64,000 nucleotides of DNA. Origin: Acanthornis magna (lineage: Eukaryota > Chordata > Aves > Passeriformes > Acanthizidae). How positions within the stretch are numbered: position 1 is the stretch's first letter; each line of letters opens with the position of its first letter. Below the pieces are notes generated by a model that was given only the letters and a program-made list of their open reading frames with translations, did no database searches and was not told where the DNA came from. The stretch is taken from assembly GCA_036785705.1 (NCBI GenBank), contig JAWUZG010000332.1:3472001-3536000 (forward strand), given 5' to 3'. The position numbers and the translations under genes were made by a program. Positions 37,190 to 48,100 of this stretch are shown one piece after another.

Positions 37190-37427
37190 CTTCCATCCTT
37201 CCCTTTCACCCCCGCCACCCCCGGGGCACGTTCCGTCTCCGGGTGACTCCGGCTCCTCCGCCTGCTCCCGGGCTGCTCGCCCGTCCCGCTGCTGGTTTGC
37301 GGCAGCCTGGCTCAGGTGGCATCGCGGATGGCACTCCCGGCTGAAGGACAAGGCTTGCAGCAGGACCTGCTGCACCCCGGGCTGGCCCTGCTCCGCTCTG
37401 CGCTGCTCGGGAGGCAGCGGGAGTGGC
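37190..37427. other. GC- and CpG-rich block adjoining a minisatellite
   Basis: CpG-rich sequence ('ctccgggtgactccggctcc', 'ggctgctcgcccgtcccg', 'ggtggcatcgcggatggc') directly precedes the tandem array at 37428. It may be a small CpG island. The spanning frames show no recognisable protein. Confidence 0.4.
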
Positions 37428-37713
37428 CCGTGCAGGGAATGCAGCCCGTGCAGGGATTACAGCCCCCTGCAGGGAATGCACCCATGCAGGGAATGCACCC
37501 ATGTGGGGAATGCAGCCCGTGCAGGGATTGCATCCCATGCAGAGATTGCAGCCCATGCAGGGAATGCAGCCCATGCAGGTAATGCAGCCGTGCACGGATT
37601 GCAGCCCATGCGGGTAATGCACCCGTGTGGGTAATGCAGCCCATTCAGCGATTTCAGCCCGTGCAGGGATTTCAGCCCGTGCAGGGAATGCACCTGTGCA
37701 AGGATTGCAGCCC
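37428..37713. repeat. Minisatellite, 17-18 bp unit, about 16 copies
   Basis: Units of the form CAGGGAATGCAGCCCGTG follow one another with substitutions (GGGATT, GGTAAT and GCACCC variants) and 17-19 bp spacing. Because 18 is a multiple of three, several frames stay open on both strands. One plus frame reads as a cysteine-rich repeat (C-R-E-C-S-P-like), which mimics a metal-binding protein but drifts out of frame at each 17 bp unit. It is not a gene. Confidence 0.93.
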
Positions 37714-38709
37714 AGCTGGTGCCTTTCCCCGGGGCTGGGGTCGACTCATGCGGTGACAGTCACGGGGTGGGCAGCGGGACTGAGCCATGGGTGACCCATG
37801 GCTGTGGTGGCCATGTCCCCAGGCTGGCTGTACGTCACAGGACCCGTTGAGACAGCTCCTGACCCTTCTCTGCTTGCTGGGCTGGAATTTTCCTGGTAAA
37901 CTGAGATGAAAGGAGGAATTCTCCGGCTGTCCCGGGAAGGGGGAGTCACATCAACACCTCTTCCCAAAGCACAGCTGACACCGAGACAATCCCTGCGAGC
38001 CATGGGCTAGCCCAGCTCCCCGGCTGGTTTAAAGGCAACTCTGTTGTGAAGCGACAGACCCCCTCTCCCACAAGCGCAAGCAAGGAGACAGTCTCCAAGG
38101 CCACCCAAACCACATCCAGGCTAGGCCATTTTCCGCTTGTCCCCGTTCGACCATGTCCTGGACATCATCTGGAAGTGAGGGAACAAAGCACAGAGGGCTT
38201 AAAGCCATTGCCTTGCTCTCTCCCAGTTTGGCTCTGTGGAGCACAGGCAGAATCAGCACAGAAGCCACAAGTCTGTGCCACATTTGTCTCCTTTCTGTCC
38301 CTGGGCTTTCTGCACAAGGAGCAGGGGGAAGAGAAATGTGTTCAGGCTGCAACTAATGCCAGAGCCTAAGAAATGGATCAATTCACCCCCAGACAATTTG
38401 CAATGCAAAGGGCGCAGCTCCCCTCTTGGTTTACTCCTCCCCACGACCAAACGCATGCTGGGCCCCTCTTTCCCACATCCCTGCCTTGGGAGAAAAGCAG
38501 CTCAACATCCCAGAGCAGACAGAATCCTCACCCCCCTCCACTGCCCCCAGCTCGCAGCTGATTTAAATCTCTGGCAGTGGCAGCCGGTGCCCGTTCAGCC
38601 TCTGGCACCAGAGAATCAGGAGCAGTGGTGCCAGGGAGGGGCACCCAGAGCATTGGCAGTGCTGCCTGCACACAGCTCAGCTCTCCGTGTCTCCAAAGTC
38701 TTCTCTCCC
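37714..38709. other. Unique sequence, no gene seen
   Basis: No repeat or convincing exon recognised. Confidence 0.4.
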
Positions 38710-38835
38710 AAGCGTGCCTGACTAATTAGTAAACGGAGCCTAAACCTTTTGGTCTCCATCGATCTTATCTTTAAACCCTGCAGACAACAATTCCTCAATC
38801 GATACCTCATTTAATTGCTGCCACCAGGCTGACAG
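38710..38835. promoter_or_regulatory. Candidate conserved regulatory element (homeodomain, GATA-like and SOX-like sites)
   Basis: Within about 125 bases lie 'ctaattagtaaac' (38722-38734), 'gatcttatctttaaa' (38761-38775, containing a reversed GATA core), 'gacaacaattcc' (38783-38794, SOX-like), two ATCGAT sites, and 'catttaattgctgcc'. GC-rich, repeat-poor DNA flanks both sides. Pattern-based call only. Confidence 0.35.
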
Positions 38836-40280
38836 CTGGGCTCCTGGCTGCACAAGCCTGGCTGTCACATGGCAGGTTGCCAGTGCCACCTTCTAATCCC
38901 AAACTGATTTATCCTCTTCCAGCTCCTCTGCCCCCCCTACCCCCCGCTCCTGACCCTATTCCTGCCCCTCCTTCCCTGTGCCGGGGTAGAAAAGCCCTGA
39001 CTGCTTGTATCTCCCCCAGATCACATTCCACCCCCGTGATAATTCCCCCCGAGCATGGCTGTGACCAAACTCGTGTTGATGAACATTTGAGCAGGAACAA
39101 GGAGCCCCCACACACTGCTGAGACCCTATTCAGCCCATTCCCAGCGCAGCACTGCCACAGAGGGACACCTGGATGTCACTGGTGGTGTGTCCCAGCCAGC
39201 CCACACTGAGGGACAAGGCAGACAGGCAGCTCCTGCCCTGCACATCCCAATCCCAGACCTGGCCTCTGTGCACCCACAGCAGGACCCAGCCTGTGCTGGG
39301 CACGATCTGTTGGCTGGCTGCTGCTCCTGGCCAGCCTCAGGAGCTGGATGTTTATGGGTGCTCTTGGTCTCCTGAGGAGCAGCAGATACAGAGGCAGGCC
39401 ATGCTGTTTTGGGGGAAGCTGCCTTGTGGAGTGAGGCACTGACCTCCCAGCTCAGCACTCTCTGCTTGGGGCTGGGGGAGGCATGGCAAGGGGATCATGC
39501 TCCCATGGTGGGACAATGGCCATGGGTGCTCTGTGTTTGCTCTGGCTCAGTTTTTAATCTTGCTTTGATCATGGGTTTTTTGCTGAAGTCTATTAATAAT
39601 CATAGGTGAGATGTGCATTTCTCTCAGTGGCAGAAATGTGAAATAATTGCTGTAACCTGATCTTACATCAGTTTTGTGCTTGTCATCTGCAGCTCTTGAT
39701 GGCCTCTCTTGGTGGGGATGCTGATTGCTCCGTCCTTGTATCCTCAGGAAATATCAGTGTGCAATTTTGGAAAGAAATAGAGCTTGTATATGAACACATC
39801 ACCAGCAATACCACCAGAAGGAAACCTCAAGACTGGGATTGTGCCCCACAACACAGACCCTGAGCCTGGGGGCTGTCCAGCAAGGGGATGGGTGCCTTCT
39901 TCCACCAGTGACACTCTGAGGATCACCTGTCCTTGGAAGCTTTGAGTTACTCCACTCCATGATGGCCCAGAGTCGATCTACTCCCAGCACAAGGATGTTC
40001 AGATATATAAAATAAATCACCACCCCTACCACTGGCCTTAGCTGGAATCCTGGTTTTGTGCTAAGTAAGACAGACAAGGCCCTCACTATGCAGGTGATGA
40101 GGTTGGGCCTGGGGGAACCCACGTCTCACCAGTGTCCAGCAGGGATGTGGAAATCTTCTCCAAGGTACCATTTAAGGCCTTCACAGATCAGCAAGGAAGA
40201 GCTAATGCATGAGGAAAGGCAGGGGAACATGCCAAGAGCTTCCTGGGAGCAAACACAGCTCTGGGGAACATGGATGCACT
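38836..40280. other. Unique sequence, no gene seen
   Basis: Pyrimidine-rich at 38920-38980 (C-rich runs). A short AT-rich stretch with TAAT cores ('gtctattaataatcatagg') is at about 39587-39605. No repeats recognised. Confidence 0.4.
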
Positions 40281-40324
40281 GTGGGAACACCGGGGACACC
40301 GGGAACACCGGTGGGAACACCGGG
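40281..40324. repeat. Short imperfect tandem repeat (GGGAACACCG units)
   Basis: Four to five degenerate units of GGGAACACCG/GGGGACACCG. Too short and contiguous for a CRISPR array; simple local duplication. Confidence 0.85.
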
Positions 40325-40842
40325 CTAGCTCAGAAAACCCACGGCTGCTGCAAGGTGCTGGTGTCTCCTCCGATGATGTACCACATCCCACACATCTCCT
40401 CTTCAGTTTGCTCTTCTCCTGCAGGATGTGACCCCAGGCAAAAGCCAGAATCTGCTCTTGGTGCAGGCTGATGAGGCTGGAGGGCAGAGCAGAGGTCAGG
40501 CTGAAGGTAAAGGTATCCAAATCCCAGGTTTCTGGGCCAGAAACCAATTCCAGAGTCATTCAGTCTGGACAGAACCTAGCCCATATATCCATGTTCTTAG
40601 CACTGAGTTCAAACAGTGTCTGTGCACGCAAGGCCAGGTCCTATCAGGGTGCAGCCTTAGCAGACAGTCTGTCCTGCTCCCATCTCCCAGGCCACAGCTT
40701 CCCAGTGAGCCAGGGAGGGAGAGGAATGCTCAGTAGCTCCGTGAGTGAAGGCCAGGGAAGCTTGTCATGGCAGTGGGAGCAGGGGATTCATGTGCTATCA
40801 GCAATGAGGAGTTGTTCCCATCGACAGCTTGGGGCTGTCCTG

Positions 40843-40953
40843 TGCAGGACCAGGAGATGGACTCAACAATCCTTGTACAGGGCCAGGAGCTGAACGTGGT
40901 GATCCTTGTGGGTTCCTTCCAGCTCAGGATATTCCATGGATCTGTGATTCTCT
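40843..40953 (+). mobile_element. CR1 LINE 3' end with internal 33 bp tandem duplication
   Basis: Sense CR1 end ('gtggtgatccttgtgggttc', 'cttccagctcaggatattcc', tail 'ctgtgattctctga'). The segment 40843-40875 (GCAGGACCAGGAGATGGACT...) is followed directly by a diverged copy at 40876-40908 (ACAGGGCCAGGAGCTGAACG...), so the pre-tail block occurs twice. The divergence between copies suggests the duplication is old. Confidence 0.85.
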
Positions 40954-43080
40954 GATCTCTGCTACTCTTCAATAGCCTGATTCATGCAGGTCTGCTGTCT
41001 GCTGCTTGTGCCAGGTGCCCTGTGAGCCAGGCTGGAGCAAAGGGTATCCATGCAGACAGTCCTGGTGGGAGAGCAGAGCCCCATGGGCAGGGCGGGGGTG
41101 GCTCCCTATGCCAGCAGAGGCGCGGGAATGTGGGAATGCCGATCCCGCAGTTGTCCTTCGCCGCGGTGCCAGAGGGTGCCTGACACATGGCACCGGGAGC
41201 TCTGCAGTTGGCCCCGAGCGTGCCCCAGATGGTTTGATGCCAGGGTGTTTGCACACAGCTCTGCCATTTAATGGGGAGAGAAGGCAGAGCTGATCCCAGC
41301 TGAAGCCACACACCAAAACGCTGACAGACTGTTTGTCGAGACACAAACATTGGCAAATGGCCCCGCTTGCCATGTACTGAGAGTCACGGCAGGGAGGGAG
41401 GCAGCCCAAGAACACGGATGTCTCTGGCAGGGACTGGGAGTCCTCAAAGTGCAGTTCAGAGCGTGTTTCTGGGAGGAAGGAAGCCACTTTCCGGGGAGAT
41501 TTGAAGCACCCTTCTCCAAATGGGCGGAACTGGGATGTCCAGCTTCTGTAAATGAGGCTGGGGGTGGACAGCAGGGTATCATACCCTGGACAGCAGTGTA
41601 TGGTTCTTGTGCAGGACAGTTTGGGGGATGGATCGTTCTGCCTGTCCAGTCAGGAACAGGATCTCTTTGGTCCTCTGGCTCAGTGTGTTCAGGGCTACTT
41701 GTCCAGAGAAGGCCAGACCATCAGCACCTTGGGTGTGTTAGCCTCCAATCCCAGCAGGAAAGGAGCATGCAGGTGCTGCTGGGGCTCTCTGTGATCCGTG
41801 GGTTTTGGTAGGGCTGTGCCATTAGCTCTTCCCCTCTGGGATCCCATGCTCCAGAAAGGATGGGATGGGAGCTGTGGAGAAGGTGACGCTGAAAACATGA
41901 GCCAGAGCTGGGCAGCCTGGAGCAGGAGCCAGGGACCAGCGTTGTGCCCAGCAGGTGGCACAGGTCTGCTCAGCTCAGGGACAGGCTGGCACCTTCCCAC
42001 ACCTGTGTCATGAATTCACAGCGCTGCTGTGGAGGGAAGAATTGCCTTCAAACAGCACCTTCTGGCCTCTAGCACATCCCCTGAGGTACCCGGGTTTGGA
42101 TACTGGGAAAGCCATGTCCCCTTACCTGGGTGTCCAGCCCAGAAAATCCCACTCAGGCCACCTGGGTGGCAAAAGATGGCTGAAGGCACTGAGCTGGAAG
42201 GCTTTACAGCTTCCCATCAAACTAGGGAAAAGAAGAGCTGCTCCTGTGCTCATGTGGCAGCTTCATTTTGCCAGCAGGAGCCTTTTGTCTCTCAGTTGAT
42301 CCCCCTGCTTGGAAGCAACCTTGGAACTGTTAACACAGCTGGGCCTCAGCTCAAGGTGATAAACTTCCGCCAACAAGGACCCTGTGTTTCTGCCCTGCAA
42401 AATTCTGAACGCTTCCCAGGGCAACAGGGACGGGGCTCCCAGAGAAAGGAAAACATGGCCCTTGTGGGAAGGGGGCACAGAAGGGTAATGAGAGGGGAAG
42501 GAGCTGCCACCTGGGAAGAATTACAAATAAAATAATGTTTTGTCATCTATCTGGACACCAGCCTGAAGTTAAAGGAGTCCATAGTTTTAAATTACCAGTA
42601 ATACCACATCCAAAAAATCAAAATTTTGGGTGAAGGCTCAACAAACTAGGGAAGAACTCTTGTGTTTTGGTGACAGACAAGGGTCCATTCCTCCACCAGC
42701 CACTGCCTCAGCCCTGCCCAGCTCCAGGCTGAAACCAAACCAGGCTGTGGCACCCACTGGCCTTCAACCAGTAGGACTTCACAGAGGACTGCTTAGGGAA
42801 ACAATCTGGGGATGTAAAGGCCTGGGAGAGCCCAATGAACCACCTGCTTGCGGCACCCATCCCTTAATTTCCTTTGTCAGTGCAGTCCAGGACTTTAAAC
42901 TCGATATTTACAGCTGCACAGGATGCTCAGCCAGGCAATGCCAAAGGATGCAGAGCAACGTGGTCAGTCTGTCCTGTTTTGTGCTTCCTTCTGCTCTGTC
43001 CTGGAGCCTCCTTCGTGCTGCCAACATCACAATATGTGATGTTTTTAAAATCTTGAATCACGTGATAGAAAGGGTGGTCA
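40954..43080. other. Unique sequence, no supported gene
   Basis: A texture like conserved non-coding DNA occurs at about 41220-41390 ('gccatttaatggggag', 'aaacattggcaaatggcc'). Frames up to 172 codons overlap on both strands and lack recognisable products. Confidence 0.38.
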
Positions 43081-44149
43081 CCTAAAAAGCAAAGAAAGGT
43101 TTTAGCTTGTGTGAGTTACTGTGAAAAACATGAAAAGGACTTGTACAGAGGTGGAAAAATGTCTATTTGTGGTACTGAGGAACACCTACTCTGCAAAATC
43201 ACAGCATGTGTCAGACAGGGACACCCCATTGCCCCAGCCCAGGCTCTGGGACAGTTTTCCACCTAACTTGCACTGGGGAAATGTCCTGAAATCTGTCTCC
43301 TGTATCAGCTCTGACCATTTTTCTCCCTGGCTTTCAGACCCTCATGAATTCCTTGCCATATCAAAAGAGAGGAGACAAAAGGGGCCAAGTGGCAATTTCT
43401 CAACCCAATGCGAATGTCCCAGGCAGTGCAGCCCCTCAGTGTCCAGCTCCCAGTGCCCTCATCCTTGCCTTCAGTGTCGCCCTGCCCTCCCCTGTGCCAG
43501 GTGCCCCTCAGCCTCCCCTCTGCAGCTTGCACATGTCAGCTCCCTGCCACCAAAGAGCCTCCATGGCCCCAGGAATGGGAATGGGCTGCTAACAGAAATA
43601 CCTCACTTCAGAGTGATCTCCCTGACCTGAAACCCTCCAGAGACCTCTCTCCAGATTATCGTCATCCTGCTGATGCTGAGCTCTTCCTCCTCCCGGCCTT
43701 GACCCTTTTGTCCCCGCTGCAGAGGTTTCCCTGAGAGGTCCGGGGGTTTCTCTCTCGTGGTGCCTTGCTGCAGCCTTTTGTGCGATCTCCCATATCAACC
43801 TCCCCTCATCCAGAGGTTCTCCTGCCGATGTGCCGGGCTCAGCGCTGGCACTGCAGCATCCCGTGGGATCCCGTCTCTTAGCAACGCCAAGGAAGATGCT
43901 GAGCACACGTCTGGTCCACCGGTCCATGGAGGCTTCGTGCACAGGGCAGAGGGCAGCTGCTGCCTGGAGGGAATGCAGCTCCCCCGCACACACCAGCGCC
44001 TCTCTCCCCTGTCCCCGGATGAGGCTCAGGAGGTTGAGCACCGCCGTGGGACACCTCAGCCTGACACCCCTGCCCGGCTCTCCGGCCCATCGCAGAGCTT
44101 TCCCTTCCCTCCCGAGCCCCTGTAAAACCCCCACCACCCTTCTGTCCCC
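43081..44149. other. Unique sequence leading into a CpG island, no supported gene
   Basis: The 169-codon plus frame at 43121-43630 has low-complexity Ser/Pro/Cys composition. CpG density rises from about 43740. No repeat recognised. Confidence 0.4.
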
Positions 44150-44349
44150 TGCCAGCGCTCCTCCGCCCCTCTCACGGCGCTCGGAAGGTGCCCGGGCTGC
44201 CCCAAAGGGTCCGGGCCGGGGGCCGAGCACGGCCCCAAACCGCACCCGCTCCCGCACCGCGCGGCCGCGCCGCCAGGGGGCAGCACGCGCGGGCCGTGCC
44301 CTCGGGCGCCCCCCGGCGGCCGCGCCCGGCGCTGCAGCGGCGGCCGAGC

Positions 44350-44420
44350 CGGTCCCAGTGCCGGTGTCGGTCCCGGTGCCAGTCCCGGTGCCGGTCCCGG
44401 TGCCGGTCCCCGTGTCCCGG
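44350..44420. repeat. Short GC-rich repeat (CCGGTGCCGGTC-type, 6 bp core)
   Basis: CGGTCC and CGGTGC hexamers alternate for about 70 bases. On the plus strand this reads as a Pro-Val repeat and on the minus strand as Gly-Thr. Confidence 0.88.
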
Positions 44421-44444
44421 GGGATCCTCCGCCGCCGCTTCCCC

Positions 44445-44526
44445 ATGGCCGCACGCGTGTCCCGGGGCCGCATCCCGGCGTGCCGGGCGCACGGAGGAGG
44501 AGGCGGCCAGGGCAAGGAGCTACGGG
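44445..44526 (+). CDS. Possible first coding exon in CpG island, gene unidentified
   Basis: An ATG with G at +4 (but C at -3, so a middling initiation context) begins a frame of 27 codons plus one base, starting M-A-A-R-V-S-R-G-R and containing a run of glycines. It ends at a consensus donor, CGGG then GTGAGT (GT at 44527-44528), so the exon would be phase 1. The N-terminus is Arg/Gly/Ala-rich, as many CpG-island first exons are, and cannot be matched to a named protein. The same frame is open upstream through the Pro-Val repeat, so the start is not certain. The downstream intron would begin with the 42 bp minisatellite. Confidence 0.25.
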
Positions 44527-44614
44527 GTGAGTGAGCGGGTCCCCCCCGCCGGGAGAAGCGTCTCGGCCTCGCGGGCAACGATGGGGTCGGGAGGGCGGTT
44601 CGGCTGCCGGCTTC

Positions 44615-45165
44615 CGTGCCGGAGGGATGGCAGTGCTGCCGGGGTGATGGTGCGGTGCTGCCGGGGTGATGGTACACCAGTGCCGGAGGGATGGGGGAGA
44701 TACCCGGGCTGTGCTGATCCCACACTGTGTTATCCCTCCTGCCGGAGGGATGGGGGTGTCCCTGGGTTGTGTTATCCCTCGCGCCGGAGGGATGGGGGTG
44801 CCCCCACATTGTGTTATCCCGCTGCCGGAGGGATGGGGGTGCCCCCGGATTGTGTTTTTCCCCGTCACGGAGAGAAGGGGTTGCTGCCGGGGCTGTGCTA
44901 TCCTCGTACCGGAGGGATGGGGGTGTCCCCGAGCTGTGCTGTCCCCATGCCAGAGAGAAGAGGGTGGTCCTGGGGCTGTGTTGTCCCACGTGCTGAAACA
45001 ATGGGGTGCCCCCAGGCCGTGCTATCCTTATACCTTGTACCAAAGGGAAGGAGGTGCCCCCGGAACAGTGTTACCCCCGTGCTGGAGGGATGGAGGTGCT
45101 CCTGGGGCTGTGTTACCCCCGTGCTGGAGGGATGGAGGCGATCCTTGGGCTGTGCCATCCCCTGG
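44615..45165. repeat. Minisatellite, 42 bp unit, about 11-13 copies
   Basis: Units beginning GCCGGAGGGATGGGGGTG and running through CCCC...GTGTTATCCC recur. Unit starts were located at 44741, 44783, 44824, 44865, 44907, 44949, 44991, 45038, 45081 and 45123, giving 41-43 bp spacing with one 47 bp unit. Less regular copies lie at 44615-44740. Units diverge toward the 3' end. The 42 bp period is a multiple of three, so it creates long artificial frames on both strands (a 14-residue repeat of the form PEGWGCP on plus). Confidence 0.93.
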
Positions 45166-48100
45166 ATCAGCAGTAGGGTGCAGGACAGGCTGCTCAGGGC
45201 GCTGCATGCCCACCCCTCTGCAAGCCCAGCAGTGCCTCAGGCTGGAGCGACTACCCCCAGGAACACCATCCTCTTAGGAGTGGTGTTGGGAGAAGTGACA
45301 GGAGCTGAGCTGGATGGTGGCTGTTCTTCCCTGAGAGCTTCCAGGATGGAGTTCTGTGGGATTAAGCTTGTGCTCAAGTGGTCTCATGCTATCTCAAAGC
45401 TGCAATTCTTCCCGGGCTGTTCAGGGAAGGACTTGGTGCAGGGGTTTTGGAGGATTTGAGGCCTGACAGAGGGTTTGCTGCAAGGATTTTTCTGTGCTCA
45501 GGTTCCTGGCCAGCTGCTTCCTTGTCCAGTGTGTCTCCAGCTTTCTTCTGTGCAAGGCAGCAGGCTCAGCTGGGTGTCACAAACACCCTTTCAACCAGTG
45601 GTTTGCAAAACAGAGGAGCAGCATCCCTGTCGTGCCCATTCCTTTGTTCAGATATAGGTTTGCTGTAGTTCCCCGGTGTAGAGGGAAGGCTGAGAAGCAG
45701 TAGAAAGCTATGATGTGGACGACCCCATTGAAGCTGACTTGCAGGTCATCTTGGTCTGGTGGACAGCAATTGCACTGGGAAGGTGTCAGGCCTTTCTAGG
45801 CAAGCAAAGTTGGCAGCCTGTTGGCAGATTTGCAGGCATGGAATGCTGTGTCTGTGCGATGAGAAGCTCTTGGTACGAGGAGCAGTCTTCTGGTGCTGTG
45901 AGACGTCTTTAGTCTCAAGTCCATGTCAGTCCCTTTGGGGAGTGCAGACCTTGCCTGTTGATCAGAGTGGAGTTCGTCTGCTCCCACCTTTGCAGATGTA
46001 TTTTGGGGGAGATAGAGGGAAGGCTGTGAATTAGAATGTTTGCTAAATGAAGTTGCTTTTCTGAAATGTCTTTTTTAATTAAAAGAAAATGTTGGTCACA
46101 TCCTCAGAACTAAGTTCTTGTCTGTGGGTTTGAGATTATTCTTTATTTGAAATGCCTTTGTATGGGATGAAAGACAATCTGGAGTTATAAAATCGTTGTC
46201 CAAGAGTGAGTACTTTTTGTTCTTTATTCCTGGCAGCAGTTGGCAGCAGTGTGGCAGGAAAATTGTTACTGGATTAAGTGTGAGGGAGGTGGTGGTTCTG
46301 GGTTGCTTCCTGGGCTGGCTGAGGTGGTGAGTGGCTGTGAACAACCAGGTCGTGCCCCTACAGAGAGCTCAGAGCCAGCTGTGCCTGCACCCTGCTGCTG
46401 GCAATCCAAATTTCGCTGCTGGGAGCCCAAAGGCATCATCCCATCCCCACCCCTGGCACCACAAACGGGACCCAGGCAGCCCTGGGCTGGAGGCTGTGGG
46501 CTCTTCTGTGCTTGTCCCTGTGATTTTTTGTCACCTCTGAGCTTCATCCAGCGCCATCACTCACTGTCCCAGACCACTCTTCCTGGGGAAGGACTGTGAC
46601 ATCTGCGCCAGCACAGAGCAAGGCACACCACCCTCCTGCTTTACTGCTGCCGGAATCTGCCCTGCCTGTTCCCTCCTTCTACCCCAAAAGCCTTGTCTTC
46701 TCTGGAAGCCACTGTAACAGCCCCAGCAAAGACTAGAGAAACCTTTCTCCACCTCTCAGCTTCGTTCCAGGCTCCCCTGGCTCAGAGTGAGGGGCAGAGC
46801 ACCTGAACTCGGTGCAGGGCAGGCCAAAGGTCATTGTGGGTGACAGGTTAAAAGGGATCTGACATGGGGATAATGGGAAAATCATCTTGCTGGCTTTTCT
46901 CAGGGTGGGGTCAGCCATCAGGTTAGTCCAGAAACACTCACCTCAGCTGAGGGGGATGCTGTGGGTCACACCTCACCTCAAGGCTGCCCCAGACTGCTTT
47001 TGACAAGTCTGAGTTTAAGAAACAAACCACACCTGGCAGGGAGACCTTCCTCTGGAGGGGCTTAAAGCTTTCTGCAAAGGGCCCTGGATGGTTTCCTGCT
47101 GCCTCCTTTGAGAGCGGGAACAAGGAACAGGGCTTTGAATGGTGTCCTGAGACCTGATGCTCTGAGTTTCCGTTCCAGCACGGGGTCCTAAGCCAAGAAA
47201 ACTGCCTGTCCTGCCAAGGCCGGGTAGGGAACTGGGCCCTGGAGCAGTGATGTGGTGTTAACTCCTCTTTGCAAGGAGCACTGAGGCTCCTTTGATGAGC
47301 TCACTATCTGCAGCACTCACTTTCTTGTTTCCTTCCCAAACACCCGTCCTGCCTGGCTTAGCTGCAGCCTGACGCTGTGGAGCTTGTGAAGGTGCTAATA
47401 TAAGCTCAGTGATGAACCTTAATCACTTCTAAACCATGTCCTCTCTGAACTGGGCTCTGCTAGTGAGCCGTCAGCCTGGCTGGGGAAGGCGCTGGGGGTC
47501 AAGGAGTCCAGCAGAGGTAGGTGGGATGGAGCCAGGGGAGGGATGGCCTTGGAGCACGGAGAATTAAACACATTTTGGCATGTCAGCAGTCCGGCACATG
47601 GGGAATCTCCTTCTGTTTTGTCTTTTGGTGATCATTTCTTGTAAAACGCTGTGTTTAGCAAAACAGGTAGAAGGGATCAGCTGATAGATTGGGCACACAT
47701 CTCACAAGGTGCTGGAGGTGGGATCCTGTTCCTGGTAGGACAGGTAGGCTGACTGTCAGCAGCAAGTCTAGAAGTCAGCTCAGAGAGACTGAGAGCTGCT
47801 CTGCTTTGGTCAGGGGCTGCTCATTCCAGCTGTTTGCCTGAGCACACCACACATCTGCACTTGGGCTGTCTCCCATCAGGTGAGACATGTACGTGGACAA
47901 GCTGCCTGCTCTGCATTTGCTCCTCCTGCTGCGGTGACCAGATGTCCTACTCTTCAGCGATGTTGTCCTACTTTCAAGTAGGTTATTCTATTTTTGCCTG
48001 GCCCTGTCCTTTTTGTGACTTTGCCTTCCTGCGTGTCCTGTGCCCGGCTTTCCCCTGGCAGAGGCAGAAGTTCTGCAGGTCGCAGTCCCAAGCAGCACAA

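Larger units (their letters stand above)
44150..44610. promoter_or_regulatory. CpG island, likely promoter
   Basis: The most CpG-dense stretch of the window, with runs such as 'cgcgcggccgcgccgcc', 'gcggccgcgcccggcgctg' and 'gcgcccggcgctgcagcgg'. GC-box-like sequence and an absence of TATA are typical of a housekeeping or developmental promoter. A possible first coding exon with a consensus donor lies inside at 44445-44526. Either strand could be transcribed; long frames on both strands are expected at this base composition and are not evidence. Confidence 0.7.

Noticed and set aside
37071..37634. 187-codon frame ending in a cysteine-rich repeat, metallothionein-like at first sight
   Set aside because: Cysteines come from the 18 bp satellite unit, the reading frame shifts at 17 bp units, and overlapping frames exist on the other strand.
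40281..40324. Repeats with regular spacing resembling a tiny CRISPR array
   Set aside because: Units are contiguous, about 10 bp, with no spacers, and the host is a vertebrate.
43589..45043. 484-codon minus-strand open frame
   Set aside because: It lies over the CpG island and 42 bp minisatellite, where stops are scarce; a comparable plus-strand frame overlaps it, and its sequence is Arg/Gly/Pro/Thr low complexity with no domain.
44188..45459. 423-codon plus-strand open frame with a 14-residue repeat
   Set aside because: The repeat is the 42 bp minisatellite translated; outside the array the frame has no recognisable protein and no exon structure.
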